From Nereocystis luetkeana (Eukaryota; Sar; Phaeophyceae; Laminariales; Laminariaceae), in the NCBI GenBank assembly GCA_031213475.1, contig JARUPZ010000019.1:4269901-4333900 (forward strand): 64,000 bases of DNA, written 5' to 3'. Position numbers and translations under genes: made by a program. Below are positions 1-12,794 of this stretch, piece by piece (position 1 is the stretch's first letter; each line of letters opens with the position of its first letter). Below the pieces are notes generated by a model. It was given only the letters and a program-made list of their open reading frames with translations. It ran no database searches and was not told the origin of the DNA.

Positions 1-50
1 TTTTACAGTGTCGTTGCCAACCGACGCCAACCCAACCTATAAAATGGGGG
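1..50 (+). repeat. family B element, terminal fragment
   Basis: The first 45 bases match the distal end of the full-length family B copies at 20.7-21.2 kb and 58.8-59.4 kb and run into a G-rich tract. The rest of the element lies before the window. Confidence 0.7.
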
Positions 51-456
51 GGGGAGAGGGGGAGGGAGGGGGGTGGTGTTGGTGGTGGTGGGTGATGGCG
101 TTGGGCGGAGGGGGGCGGTGGTGGTGGTGGTATTGATGTTGTTGGTGTTGTTGGTGCTGGTGGTTGTGGTGGGAATCGGCGTTATTCCGCACCGTGGATA
201 AGAAACTTGTTGTTATGCGCGGGGCGGCGGCTGCACGGACCTCGGAGATGTTAGAGCTCACTTACTTTTGTTTCGTTTTTTGAGAAAAAAAAAAAAAAAA
301 AACTTACCTCAGTCAGGTTGTTCCACACGAAAAAGCGTTATTAATACTATACGTACATCCCATGATTTCGGACCTCCAACACAAAACAAACGCGAGGAAA
401 ACCTTAAACCTGTGCTGACCCTTCCCACCGCCGCCACAGAACCGCCTCTCTCTCTA
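51..456. other. G-rich and GGT-rich low-complexity DNA, no gene seen
   Basis: A G-rich tract passes into GGT/TGG triplets, then unique AT-rich sequence with an A18 run near 284-301. The His/Pro-rich reading frame on the minus strand is only the translation of the triplet repeat. Confidence 0.5.
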
Positions 457-573
457 TTATTGCGGAGGACCATAGTAAATAGAACCAAATATTGTCAGTA
501 AAAATAAGTAAATATCTTCTTGGTTTTTGGCTGTTTTGTACCGTAGGTCCTGTTTACTATGGCCCCCCGTAAA
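457..573. mobile_element. family A MITE-like element, copy 1
   Basis: Family A is about 110 bp, non-coding and nearly palindromic. Its ends read TTACGGGGGACCATAG and the inverse CTATGGTCCCCCGTAA, continuing inward through AATAGGACC, with an AT-rich middle. Twenty copies are seen here in both orientations. Good copies are flanked by TA on both sides, which fits a non-autonomous Tc1/mariner-type element; that classification is inference. This copy is diverged at its left end (TTGCGGAGGACC). Confidence 0.8.
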
Positions 574-577
574 ATGA

Positions 578-1222
578 CAAGAAAACGGGATACTGACCCC
601 ACAGCCCACAACGGACTAGATTTCTTGTTCGAGATTTGAGAAAGAAATGTGTTGCACACTACCATTTTCCCGGAAATAAATGTCTTATATACCAGGCACG
701 TACAAGGCTGATTCAGTACAACCGCTCGCGAATTTCCCGGTTTTTTTGTCGAAAAATTCTCAGAATGAATGCTAATAATGGCCTCTAAACACCGCTCGCT
801 CCCGAATTTTATCATTTTTTTTTCTCAAAGAAAAAAATTGGAAGGCCTTGGATTAAGTACAACCGCTCCCGAAATTATTTACTTTTTTTTATGGGAGATT
901 TCTGTAGTATAGACGAAGGCTGACAGGCCTTTTGACTATTAATACCACCACTCACTGCTGGCTGTGCGATCCACGACAAACAACAGCGAAGTCTTCTACC
1001 TCCGTCGAGGTTGATCAGTCCATGGTACGGTCGTGCAAAGTCCGACGAAGTTCATTCACAACACGCCCATATATATATGCCTTGCAACAACAGCTCACCC
1101 AAAAAAAAGTGCGCAACCGCAATCCATCAGGAACTCTTGGAACGGCAAGAAGAGGAACGTCCGAAAACTTGTCGAAAGTACGAGTAGTCAGCAGTATACC
1201 CCCCCCCCCCCCGCCCCTCCGT
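578..1222. other. unique AT-rich intergenic DNA, no gene seen
   Basis: Contains a loose repetition of a phrase like TACAACCGCTCCCGAA (near 718, 789 and 859) between T-runs. No reading frame here has coding-like composition. Confidence 0.5.
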
Positions 1223-1300
1223 GTGTCTATGGTCATACGACTACGGCCATGCATGAGATCGAGTATATACATATAATATCCTATCGAGTGCACCCCTCCC
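1223..1300 (-). repeat. family B element, short end fragment
   Basis: Matches the tract-bearing end of family B (the words CATGCATGAGATCGAGTA and TATCGAGTGCACCCC), with a C-run at 1200-1212 beside it. Confidence 0.7.
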
Positions 1301-1398
1301 TCTGTGTGCTGCCTTCTGGCACTGCTCTTGCCCTGTGTCCCATTAATTATTCCCAGCGTTCAAGAAACCTGCATTTATTTTGGTGTTTTTGCCGGTTG

Positions 1399-1508
1399 TT
1401 ATTGCGGGGGGCCATAGTTAATAGGACTCTATATTGTTGGTAAAAATGGTTAAATATATAGGTTTTTATGTCTAACACAGGTCCTATTAACTATGGTCCC
1501 CCGTAATA
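1399..1508. mobile_element. family A MITE-like element, copy 2
   Basis: Both inverted ends are present; the left starts TTGCGGGGGGCC and the right ends CCCCCGTAATA. Confidence 0.85.
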
Positions 1509-1509
1509 G

Positions 1510-1945
1510 TATTATTAGTAGGATGATGCTATGCCACGTTAGAGAAGCGCCGTGTTCTCCCGAACACATGTTCTCCTGAAGACACGTTGTCAGTATAAGG
1601 TTCCTGTAGCTCATGGGAGAGCTCTTTCTGCGTGCTGCATGCTTTGGAGAACAAATAGAGCGCTCTCGAACGCGATGGGCAACCAACCCCTAGCACGGCC
1701 TGTGTGTAGTCTGCTCCAAAACGCAGGCATGTAATGGATGAAGAGAAAAAAAAAAGACGCACGCTACTATTCATTGTAGGGTGGTATATACAGAGAATAT
1801 GCACCTTGTCTATGCCTGGAGAAAACTACAAGTAGTATATATATAGAGCGCTCAGTCCGGAGGGTGTTCCATCCCCGTGGCGTGTATGTAGCCGTAGCAG
1901 TCTCCACTTAGGGCGTCGGTGTGGTGCACCCATTTTTAAGACCAC
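1510..1945. other. intergenic DNA, no gene seen
   Basis: Unique sequence. Short frames on both strands have mixed codon use and no recognisable domain. Confidence 0.5.
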
Positions 1946-2225
1946 CCCCATTGCTGTCTCTGGGAGTGCCTACACCGGAAATTAAATCAACTCATCGAAG
2001 CTGTCATCCACGTGCAAGCAAGTCCGCGTCACAAGCGGTTCCTAGTAGGATGCAGGTCGCCCTTCATGCGACTCGCCGGACACCTCACGGCGCTTCGCGC
2101 TTGGTGCAAGCAATGTCTGCCTGGTCGGTTGAAAACCCGACGTCCTCAGTGCCGGCACTGTGGGGAGGCACGACTACGGCCATGCATGAAATCGAGTACA
2201 TATCTCCTATCGAGTACACCCCGCC
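1946..2225 (-). repeat. family B element, partial copy
   Basis: About 280 bp matching family B in reverse, ending with TCGAGTACACC near 2221. Confidence 0.8.
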
Positions 2226-2286
2226 TGACAACCCCCAAAAAACGTGGCCTTATCTCTTCACATACATATGGTTGTTATTTTTTACT

Positions 2287-2395
2287 GTTTACGAGGGACC
2301 ATAGTAAATAGGACCAAATGTTGTCAGTAAAACTAGGGAAATATATAGGTTCTTGTGTGTACCCTAGGTCTTATTTACTACGGCCCCCCGTTTTA
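2287..2395. mobile_element. family A MITE-like element, copy 3
   Basis: Left end TTTACGAGGGACCATAG, right end GGCCCCCCGTTTTA; both termini have drifted. An exact TACCTGGTA micro-element lies 70 bp to the right, at 2467-2475. Confidence 0.75.
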
Positions 2396-2579
2396 CTACT
2401 TACTGAAAAAAGGGATTTCGTACTAATTCCAAGTAGTTTTGTTTTCTCTGGTGACCTGAGGCGATTTACCTGGTATAATCTCTATTAACCCTTCTAGGAC
2501 TGCACACCCGTTTTCGGAACAAAGCGGTTATATTTTTGAGTAATTAGTTCCCAATTTTTCTTCTTTTTTTTTCTTTCTT

Positions 2580-2770
2580 TTTTTCCAGCTCGTTCTTTTT
2601 CAAGTGTTGGCCACCTCGCCTGCGGGGGGGGGGCACGACAGATTGTTTCTCCTAGATTTTGCTTTCATTTTTTTCTTCTTCTCTTTCGATTTGTCTACCT
2701 TGTTTTCGTTTTCTCTTTGATTGTTTCTTTTCGTTTCACTATTTCATAGATTGCGTATGTCGTGCCTGTC
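2580..2770 (-). repeat. repeat block E, reverse copy
   Basis: Pyrimidine-rich block that is the reverse complement of 12991-13185, including a G-run/C-run next to CACGACAGATTG and the phrase CTTGTTTTCGTTTTCTC. It lies directly beside a D element here and at 13 kb. Confidence 0.75.
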
Positions 2771-2773
2771 GTA

Positions 2774-2985
2774 TGTGTGTTCTTTAAACCGTTCTTTCTA
2801 CCCGTCGACATCCAGCACAACCAGTGTCCGTGCCGATTCTTCAATCCTAGAAGAGATACAAGTTCTGTGGTCACAAAGCTACGCCACAGAGATACTACGT
2901 TGTCACGTGTGCAGTATGCACTGCAGTGGGCAATGCAAAGCAAAGTCATCATATATATCGTGGGGACAAAGCTACGCCACAGAGA
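2774..2985 (+). repeat. family D repeat, forward copy
   Basis: Matches 12808-12990 almost base for base, from the ACCGTTCTTTCTACCCG start. No ORF is conserved between copies. Confidence 0.8.
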
Positions 2986-3004
2986 TACGACGTTGCCACG
3001 TGTG

Positions 3005-4665
<1,661 letters not shown>

Positions 4666-4715
4666 GAAGCTTCACACCTAGGATAGATAAACCATTTACG
4701 AACAGATAGATCATG

Positions 4716-4831
4716 ATCCCGATCATCTGCGGATAGACCATCTACTACTGCTGTGCTTGCTGTGGTCCCTCACCTCCCGATCATCTGCGGATAGACCATC
4801 TACTACTGCTGTGCTTGCTGTGGTCCCTCAC
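4716..4831 (+). repeat. tandem duplication of about 58 bp
   Basis: Two nearly identical units starting CCCGATCATCTGCGG and ending GTCCCTCACC. The GATCATCT wording links them to the GATC-rich tracts at 15.0, 17.9, 18.3 and 60.5 kb. Confidence 0.9.
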
Positions 4832-4844
4832 CCATTCAGAAAGA

Positions 4845-4953
4845 AGTGCAGTCCCGTTTTGGGGGCAAACTCCTTAGTTAGAATTTTGAGTGGATTTATC
4901 CCCTAAACGGGGCTGGCTCCAACAGTCTGCCCTACAAGGGTCGGAATGTGGGC
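4845..4953. mobile_element. family C palindromic element, diverged copy
   Basis: Left arm GCAGTCCCGTTTTGGGG and a worn right arm CTAAACGGGGCTGG...ACAAGGGTC around a short spacer. Confidence 0.65.
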
Positions 4954-5577
4954 ACACCACTCCTCCTCCTGCTAGCAGCAGCTGTATGTACGTACCTGGT
5001 AGCACTTTTTCGGCCACCCCAAAAGGCCATGAATTGAACCAGCCCCCCGTGATGGCCTGCTTACAGGTGTGTAGCGGCCTGCTTACAGGTGTGGGGCATC
5101 AAAAGGGTAAAAAACGCACGTGACACTCCGGCGGTGGCAGGAGTGCACCTTTTTTTGCACGTACATAGCTTTCTCTGCAAGGAGAGCTACTTACTGCTGC
5201 AGTTCTCTCTGTGTGTACCAGGTGAAAAAAACTCAAAAAAAGCTCGTTTTCTCAAGCTTTGTCGCCAAATTATTACAAGTTCGAAAGCGACGAGATCGCT
5301 ACCTCCCAATATATATAGTATATATATTATACAGTATATTAATAGTGTTCGTTTTTGAAGGTTAAACTGCTGAGCTACTCAGCCAGGTTTTACCTTTACA
5401 AGCGAACGAAAGTATGGTGCCTTTCTTTGGGCTCGATGCGGCCTCCCCCACCGATGGGCATCCTCCGGGGTTGATCAAGCCCCCTAATCAGCGCCTGGTT
5501 TTTCCTTCGTATCAGCGCCTGGTTTTTCCTAATCGGCGCCTGTTTTATAGTCGTGCCTTCTTCTGCTCATATATATG
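4954..5577. other. intergenic DNA, no gene seen
   Basis: Contains an exact TACCTGGTA at 4993-5001, a near match TACCAGGTG at about 5214, a short TA-rich stretch near 5310-5340, and a repeated phrase GCGCCTGGTTTTTCCT (5490-5530). Confidence 0.5.
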
Positions 5578-5585
5578 TGAGTGAG

Positions 5586-5832
5586 ATTCACCCTAATTTT
5601 TCTGAGGCTCCTCGCTTAAGGAGCTCCATACCTCGCCCGAAACCTGACTTCAGCAAACTTAAATCCCATCCCAATAATAATAATAATGAAGAATCCCATG
5701 GCCCAAGAACGTCATTTTTGTAATTGATATTATTGGCATTCCGGCGATTTTGGGTGAAGGAACTCTCCTTCACTCAGAAACAAAGCCCCGGAAATGTGCT
5801 AGTAAATACCTCTCTCTATCGTAGAACGCGCC
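5586..5832 (+). repeat. dispersed repeat G, copy 1
   Basis: About 245 bp aligning with 52236-52460 through shared phrases CACCCTAATTTTTC/CGCCCTAATTTTTC, AAGGAGCTCC, AACGTCATTTTT, TATTGGCATTCC and GGAAATGTGCTA. No shared ORF. Confidence 0.75.
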
Positions 5833-5895
5833 GATGTGGTTCACTCCGCTCTCGGCTCTAGACTCCGGTGCGCTGACTGAGAAACCAGCTCAGTG

Positions 5896-5985
5896 GTTAG
5901 AACCGCAGTCCCGTTTTGGGGACATAGCATTCAAACTTCAAGTAGTTTGTCCCCAAAACGGGACTGCGGTTCTAAAAGGGTTAAC
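5896..5985. mobile_element. family C palindromic MITE-like element, best copy
   Basis: Family C is about 90 bp. Its inverted arms read TAGAACCGCAGTCCCGTTTT and GGGACTGCGGTTCTAAAAGG around a spacer near CATTCAAACTTCAAGTA. It carries no ORF. Arms are near perfect here. Confidence 0.85.
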
Positions 5986-6118
5986 CTTTCTTTGTAAACG
6001 AACAAGTAGGGGGCATCGATCGGGCTGCGAATAGAATGAAGAAAAGCACACAGCACACGAAAATAATGGGAAAATTCCCTAACGGATACCAGGTATAGAT
6101 TGAGTATTTCCCGGTTGA

Positions 6119-6570
6119 GGAGCCCCCGTCTACCGCACTGTATACCGCACTGTAGAGGCATGCTACCGCACTACATACCGCACTGTAGAGGCATGCTACC
6201 GCACTGTATACCGTACTGTAGAGGCATGCTACCACACTACATACCGCACTGTAGAGGCATGCTACCGCACTATATACCGCACTCTAGAGGCATGCTACCG
6301 CACTACATACCGCACTGTAGAGGCATGCTACCGCACTACATACCGCACTGTAGAGGCATGCTACCGCACTACATACCGCACTGTAGAGGCATGCCACCGC
6401 ACTATATACCGCACTCTAGAGGCATGCTACCGCACTATATACCGCACTCTAGAGGCATGCTACCGCACTACATACCGCACTGTAGAGGCATGCTACCGCA
6501 CTATATACCGCACTGTAGAGGCATACTACCGCACTACATACCGCACTGTAGACCGCACTGTAGCGGGGTG
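6119..6570 (+). repeat. 33-bp minisatellite, about 13 units
   Basis: Units of 33 bp built from TACCGCACTRYATACCGCAC plus TGTAGAGGCATGC. Because 33 is a multiple of three it stays open in several frames (an 11-residue repeat), which is not evidence of a gene. The same minisatellite occurs inverted at 63397-63770. Confidence 0.95.
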
Positions 6571-6855
6571 GATCTTAAATTGCGAAGCACCCTTCCTTAC
6601 GTGAGAAACCGTCCTTTAGGGGGAAGGGTTTTAGGAGGGTTTTTACTCGATTAGAGTGTACACAGCCCATTTTTATCTCACTGGCAACTCGCCAACCATT
6701 GCAACGGATTGTCGCTGGAATGTATGTGCATGGGAGGGCTATTAATAGATGTGATCCAAAATGAAGAAAAGATAGCTCTCAGAAAAATGGGATTCCAAAA
6801 GCAAAGATATTGGGCACAGACAGCAATTCCTCGGGTTTGGGTTCTTACAGTTGTA

Positions 6856-7100
6856 CGGGGTGCGGGTCGCCCTTCATGCCCTTCATGCCCTTCATGCCTT
6901 TCATGCGACTCGGCGAACACCTCACGGCGCTTGCTCCGCGCTTGGTGCAAGTGAGCGATGCCTGCCTGGTCAGTGAAAACCCGACGACGTGCTCCGTCCC
7001 GGCATTGTTGTAGGGATGCGAGGGTCTATGGTCGGTCGTACGACTACGGCCATGCATGAGATCGAGTACATCTCTCCTATCGAGTACACCCTTTCCCCTC
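6856..7100 (-). repeat. family B element, partial copy with local triplication
   Basis: Family B in reverse; the phrase CTTCATGCC is repeated in tandem near 6873-6905. Ends ATCGAGTACACC then a C/T-rich tract. Confidence 0.85.
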
Positions 7101-7274
7101 CCCCGCCCCCGGCAGTCCGGCAAAAAGCTTTTGAGATCAGAAGTATATACGATTGTGGGCAAGATCCAGTGCCTACGGGGCCCACGGGTGGGAGAAGCGG
7201 GGGAGAGAGAAAGAGAGAAGCCTCCAAAGCCTCTAGCGCGACGGGTGTGTGTATGTGTGAGTGTGCGTGTGTGT

Positions 7275-7440
7275 GTTCTTCGCATTAAAACCGTTCCTTC
7301 TGCCGGTCGACATCCGGCACAGCCAGTGTCCGTGCCGATTCTTCAATCCTGTGTAGAGAGATCCAAGCTCTCTGTGATCACAAAACTACGCCACGGAAGA
7401 GATACTACATTGGCATGCACAGCAGTGAGCAGAGTATAGA
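7275..7440 (+). repeat. family D repeat with short TG tract
   Basis: Diverged D copy preceded by GTGTGTGTGTTCTTCGCATT, the same junction that at 12.8 kb borders a giant microsatellite. Confidence 0.8.
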
Positions 7441-7799
7441 TAATGCAATACCATGACATACATACTGGGTGGAAAGCAGAGGCGAGGGGAAGCAAAAAAA
7501 AAAAAAATGACGCTTCAACCTCAAATAAATACGAGCGATTTGTTTGACACTAAAACGGGGATACAAATTATATATATTTAAATACAATTGTTGTTGTGTA
7601 GGAGTTGTCCGACCGACGTCGAAGAGACCCTTATCCCGTCTCTAGTCTGCCGTGTTTTGTTCCTCCAACGATCAGTCAGTAAAAAAAGTTTGGTCCCGAA
7701 ACGCCCCACCCCTTTGTTCTTCCTCCTTCCTTTCTTTTGTTTTTTCCCTCATCCCGTTTTACTATGTTCGCCCTTCTTTTCCCTGTCTCCCACTCTAGC
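7441..7799. other. unique AT/pyrimidine-rich DNA, no gene seen
   Basis: An A-run and a C/T-rich stretch; no coding-like frame. Confidence 0.5.
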
Positions 7800-7906
7800 T
7801 ATTTGCGGGGGACCACAGTGAATAGGACCAAATACTGTTAGTAAAAATAGTCAAATACATAGGTTTTGTGTACACCGTGGGTCCTATTTACTATGGCCCC
7901 CGTAGT
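7800..7906. mobile_element. family A MITE-like element, copy 4
   Basis: Left end TTTGCGGGGGACCACAG, right end CTATGGCCCCCGTAGTA. Confidence 0.85.
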
Positions 7907-7964
7907 AGTCAAAACTCAGCTCCGGGATCACGTTGTATACAGCACGCTCTTCTCTCCCCCCCCC

Positions 7965-8040
7965 CCCCTTATGGTCATACGACTACGGCCATGCATGAGA
8001 TCGAGTACATCTCTCCTATCGAGTACACCCCCCCCCCCTT
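7965..8040 (-). repeat. family B element, end fragment
   Basis: GGTCATACGACTACGGCC through TATCGAGTACACC, bordered on both sides by C-runs. Confidence 0.8.
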
Positions 8041-8673
8041 CCCTCCTAACCCCCCCTCCCTCAGTCCCTCCCTCTTTCCCTCCCCCCCTCCCTCCCTCCC
8101 TCCCTCCCTCCCTCCCTCCCTCCCTCCCTCCCCGCTACGGCTCGCGCCTTCTTTGCCTTTGCCTTTTAGTTTTCGCGAGAAAACTTCTAAAACACTTTCT
8201 TCCTTCCCGTCGACTCGCATAGAAATTTGCACCCACCAAGCACTACCCTATCTGGCGTGTGTGGATCCAAAATTTCCAAGCACTGATACTGGGATTGAAA
8301 AAACCTGGTTATCATGGTGGGTAGTTGCTCCTCGGCTCGGGGCAGTTTTTTTTTGGTCCTGAAAACACACACGCCCGCTACGTACCACCGTGCGTGCGGT
8401 GCATGAGGCCTCTAAAATAATACCTGGTAGCGAACTACTTCGCACGTCGCTAAGAGCAGAAAATGAGACTGTGAAGCGCTATGATATCGGGTATACGAAT
8501 CGATATGACGGTACGAAAAACAAAAAACGCGCGATGGGCGTGTGCATGTATGTGTCAAGCTGAGTGTCGACTGCGTACGTATCCAGTCGATCGAGATTCG
8601 TAGGTACCAGGCATTACATACAACCTCGTGCATAGTGCATGGGATAAGTTTGTTCCCGTGGTTTTCTTCTTTT
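8041..8673. other. (CCCT)n tract, then unique DNA, no gene seen
   Basis: A CCCT-rich microsatellite at about 8041-8133 is followed by unique sequence with an exact TACCTGGTA at 8421-8429 and a near match at about 8604. Confidence 0.5.
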
Positions 8674-8850
8674 CCGGCGTCCCCGGTGGCTTGGTAGGTG
8701 GTCCGCGAGCTTATCAAGATCAATTTCGTGGGTTCAAGTCCCACCCAATGGGAATGGCATTCCCATTGGTCCCACCGAGTGCATGCTCGTAGGTGCTTTT
8801 TCTTGCACGGCTTGTCCAGAAGGTCGTCGAGGGTAAAACATCCTACGAGT
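8674..8850 (+). repeat. tRNA-derived SINE, copy 1
   Basis: The head holds an A-box-like TGGCTTGGTAGGTGG and a B box GGGTTCAAGTCCC about 50 bp apart, the internal pol III promoter layout. A shared body with CGAGTGCATGCTCGTA and CGGCTTGTCCAGAAG follows. A local inverted repeat (AATGGGAATGGCATTCCCATT) sits between head and body. Confidence 0.65.
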
Positions 8851-10318
8851 TAGACCTATCTATGCCAATGGGACAGCGAAGTTTCAATAAATAGTTTGAA
8901 TTTCAAAGATACCCGCCGAAAAAAATCAGAACACGCTTCCTATGGGCCACATAAAAAAAAAAAAAGTTCCTAACTTTTGGAAAAGCCCGAAAAAAACAAA
9001 TCTGGGGCCGATGTTGGGCCAACATCGGCTTGAAAAAAACTCAGGCCGATCTTTGGTTCGAAGCGGCGAGATTCCAAGTCCTCGGCAGATATCGATCAAC
9101 AAAACCCACGATTGCGTCATGAATTCTGAACGGAGTGCGCTCGTTAGGGGCTCCAACCCACCCTAGGGTCACCGTCTTCACACCATGGCCGGTATCATGT
9201 GGTGGGGGCTGACCAGGCGTATGATACAAAAACATTTGGCCGCTGGTTTGCACAAAACAGAAGACAAAACTTCTCCATCCGTCTCAAATGGCTAAAAATA
9301 GAGTTTTTTTCAGGTTTGGGAGGATACCGTAGGACGCCGCCGGCAAGCTCTCGCCCCCTAGACCATGGATCCACCTGATATCTTCGAGGCCGTTATCTAT
9401 ATTCGTTGGGCTTGCCAGATACCGAGCGGGTTGGCCGTGGGCAGAGTCTATGTCGAGATCGAGCGTCGATCGTCGCAAGAGCAGGTTTCGATCACCGTGT
9501 TGACAATTTGCAAACAGAAAAAACTAATTGCGCCGCCTGCAGCCGTTGGGGGGAAAAAAATAAAAAATAAAAGTTTTTTTCTCAGTTTTTCCCACAGCGG
9601 CGGTACGAGAAAATTCTCGGCTGTTTTTTTTAAAGCAATATATTTGAAAAAAAACTTTTGAACTTCGCGTTTCCATTGGCGGCATAGATAGGTCTAGATT
9701 AGAATGGAAAGTGAAAGTGATGATTAAAAAAAAGGGATGTTTTGAGTGATCAACGTTGAAGCTCATGCTGCATGTTGTCGGACTGCAAGCATCATACCTG
9801 GTAGTTTAATAATATAATTTTTTGTTTCCGAGGTTTTCTTCTTTCGGGAAAGTTGTGAGTGATCAAAGTTGGAGATCGTGCTGCACATTGTCGGATGGCA
9901 AGATAAATAAAAACAATAATAACATGATGATTCAAGTACGTACGTACGTACGTACGTACGTAGCTGATGTATATCTTTGCAAAACATATACCTGGTACCT
10001 GGTACTGTATACGTCCCCGGTGGTGCACAGAGTACAGCAGTGTGTGAAAAAAAAAATCGAAAACACGTTAGCTGTTCTATAGATCGCGAAAATAAACTAC
10101 AGGCGAAGTGGTGGATGCTACTATTAATAGTATAATATGTTGCGATCCCAAATATTAATATTAATAGTGTGGGTGCGGTGCAGATGGCAGCCTTGCGCGA
10201 GGCTGATATATATCCTCGCGTGCCCACGTTTTGGCATTGAACTATAAATGCTCGGAATGTGTATGGGATACGTTTTGCCGATTTTGACGCCTCGTGCGCG
10301 GAGTTGCGTACTATTAAT
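8851..10318. other. unique AT-rich intergenic DNA, no gene seen
   Basis: Holds an 11-bp-arm palindrome at about 9008-9030, an (ACGT)n run at about 9935-9961 and exact TACCTGGTA words at 9795, 9989 and 9996. Frames here are short with AT-rich codons. Confidence 0.5.
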
Positions 10319-10620
10319 GCCGGCGTCCCCGGTGGCTTGGTGGGTGGTCCGCGAGCCTATCAAGATCAATTTCGTGGATTCAAGTCTCACCGAGTGCATG
10401 CTCGTACAGGCTTTTTCTTGCATAAGAAAATTAATTAGCGGAAAGCACGAGAGCGTGAGTTAGCTACATTCGATGAAAATCGACGAGCAGTGGGAATGCT
10501 GAACCCTATGCGGGACAAAATTAAAGGCACGTGCCGGGGGGGAGAAGGGTAGACACCTGTGACCACGGCTTGTCCAGAAGTTTGTTGAGGGTAAAACCTC
10601 CTACGAGTTAAGCTGGAAAG
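10319..10620 (+). repeat. tRNA-derived SINE, copy 2 (longer)
   Basis: Same head as 8674 (GTCCCCGGTGGCTTGG, B box GGATTCAAGTCTC). Between the GAGTGCATGCTCGTA segment and the CGGCTTGTCCAGAAG end it has about 140 bp more body. Part of that body recurs near 17780, 18440 and 21440. Confidence 0.65.
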
Positions 10621-11156
10621 TAAAAGCGATGATTAATATATATGTATATATATAATATACCTGGTATATATTATATATACTATATATTGTATATACTCGT
10701 ATATATATTAAAAAAAAACACACACACACACAAACAGGAGCGATCACGGTCACGCAACAGCCAGCATCACCAATCTATTCCGAGTTAGGCTTTTTCCTTC
10801 CGCTAGGCAGTCGTCATCATCATCGTCACCCGGTTCACGCGCAGGCGGCCGGTTTCCGAGAATAACATTCTGCGGATGCTTTGTTTGATTGCAGGACAGG
10901 ACAGACACCTGTCAGCATTTATTTATAGGAGCTGCGGTCCAGGCTGTATGTATTGTACATCCAACAAAAGCTCACTGCACTGGTTACGGTGTTATTAATA
11001 TTAATAGTATGGTATCATACCTGGTACTCTCCTGATGTTACTATTAAGATCTTATTCCGGTGGGCTATGATACCGCGGTACAAGGTTAACCGATCGCCCA
11101 CCCAATCTAAGTAACAAAAGCTTCGTTACACTATTATCCTCCCCTTCTTGGTCTTC
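10621..11156. other. AT-rich intergenic DNA, no gene seen
   Basis: TA-rich stretch with exact TACCTGGTA at 10658 and 11018, a short CA tract at about 10719-10732, and unique sequence. Confidence 0.5.
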
Positions 11157-11259
11157 GGTTATGCACCCTTTTAGGACCGCAGTCCCGTCTTGGGGACAAA
11201 CTACTTAAAAAATGAGTGGGTTATCCCCAAAACGGGACTGCGGCCCTTACAAAAGGGTC
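11157..11259. mobile_element. family C element
   Basis: Left arm CCCTTTTAGGACCGCAGTCC, right arm ACGGGACTGCGGCCC...AAAAGGGTC. Confidence 0.8.
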
Positions 11260-11340
11260 AGCAATGTCTGAGGACCCACAGGAAGAAGAGTGCGTCATCA
11301 GATTCTTGACACGAACGAGGAAATTCACTTTTCTCGAAAA

Positions 11341-11592
11341 AAAACGTTTTCATGGTGGTGGTGGTGGTGGTGGTGGTAGACGTGAGATTCGAAGTCACGA
11401 CCAACGACCCGCCGTGTCCTCCCGATTGACGCCATATATATGTGAAAAGGTCTTGGTCCGTTGGGCTACTGGTAAAAATATTACCAGTAGCCCAACGGAC
11501 TAAGTTTTCACCAATAGCCCAACGTCTATCGGCGGGACATGGGTCGTCGGTCGTGACTTCGAGTCCCACGTCCACCATGAAAACGTTTTTTA
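11341..11592. repeat. large imperfect palindrome, about 250 bp
   Basis: Outer arms (AAACGTTTTCATGGTGG on the left, CCACCATGAAAACGTTTT on the right) enclose inner arms with a perfect 20-bp stem over a 5-base loop at about 11458-11502. The arms carry a tRNA-like GACTTCGAGTCCC, so it may be two tRNA-derived elements in inverted orientation. Confidence 0.8.
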
Positions 11593-11668
11593 GATAAAGA
11601 AAGGGTAAGTTTCCTCATGTCAAGAACCTGATAAGAGACTGCTCCTGGGTTCCCAGCAGAGATTGTTA

Positions 11669-11759
11669 ACCCCTTTTAGACCCCGCAGTCCCGTTTCGGG
11701 GACTTAGAATTTGACTGGTTTGTGCCCAAAACGGGACTGCGGTACTAAAAGGTCTAAAA
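11669..11759. mobile_element. family C element
   Basis: Arms CCGCAGTCCCGTTTCGGGG and AAAACGGGACTGCGG; the spacer is shortened. Confidence 0.8.
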
Positions 11760-11859
11760 GCGCTCCCATACGAAGACGAAGGACCCCGCTGTTCAGAACG
11801 GGGGGGGGGGGAGAGTGTTATAAGGCTTAGATTCTGGGTAGGCGATGGGATGACCTTTT

Positions 11860-11985
11860 ATAACCTGAGTAGCCTTGCGGAGAGACCTTGGCATTACTCT
11901 TGCCATCCGACAACAATGTGTACATATTATAGCCAGAGTAGCCTTGCGGAGAGACCTTGGCATTACTCTTGTCATCCGACAACAA
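11860..11985 (+). repeat. tandem duplication beside the (CATA)n array
   Basis: Two copies of about 64 bp containing GAGTAGCCTTGCGGAGAGAC and CCGACAACAATGTGTACATA. The second runs into the microsatellite. Confidence 0.85.
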
Positions 11986-11988
11986 TGT

Positions 11989-12794
11989 GTACATACGTAC
12001 ATACATACATACATACATACATACATACATACATACATACATACATACATACATACATACATACATACATACATACATACATACATACATACATACATAC
12101 ATACATACATACATACATACATACATACATACATACATACATACATACATACATACATACATACATACATACATACATACATACATACATACATACATAC
12201 ATACATACATACATACATACATACATACATACATACATACATACATACATACATACATAGATACATACATAGATACATACATACATACATACATACATAC
12301 ATACATACATACATACATACATACATACATACATACATACATACATACATACATACATACATACATACATACATACATACATACATACATACATACATAC
12401 ATACATACATACATACATACATACATACATACATACATACATACATACATACATACATACATACATACATACATACATACATACATACATACATACATAC
12501 ATACATACATACATACATACATAGATACATACATACATACATACATACATACATACATACATACATACATACATACATACATACATACATACATACATAC
12601 ATACATACATACATACATACATACATACATACATACATACATACATACATACATACATACATACATACATACATACATACATACATACATACATACATAC
12701 ATACATACATACATACATACATACATACATACATACATACATACATACATACATACATAGATACATACATACATACATACATACATACATACAT
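11989..12794 (+). repeat. (CATA)n microsatellite, about 0.8 kb
   Basis: Roughly 200 tetranucleotide units with rare CATAGATA variants near 12258, 12270, 12522 and 12758. Repetitive Tyr/Ile/His/Thr and Met/Tyr/Val/Cys frames are artefacts of the array. It ends directly against a D element. Confidence 0.97.

Noticed and set aside
6119-6570. CRISPR-like regular spacing
   Set aside because: Units are contiguous with no unique spacers, and the DNA is eukaryotic.
6100-6654. 184-codon frame of 11-residue repeats
   Set aside because: It follows from a 33-bp minisatellite, which is open on both strands.
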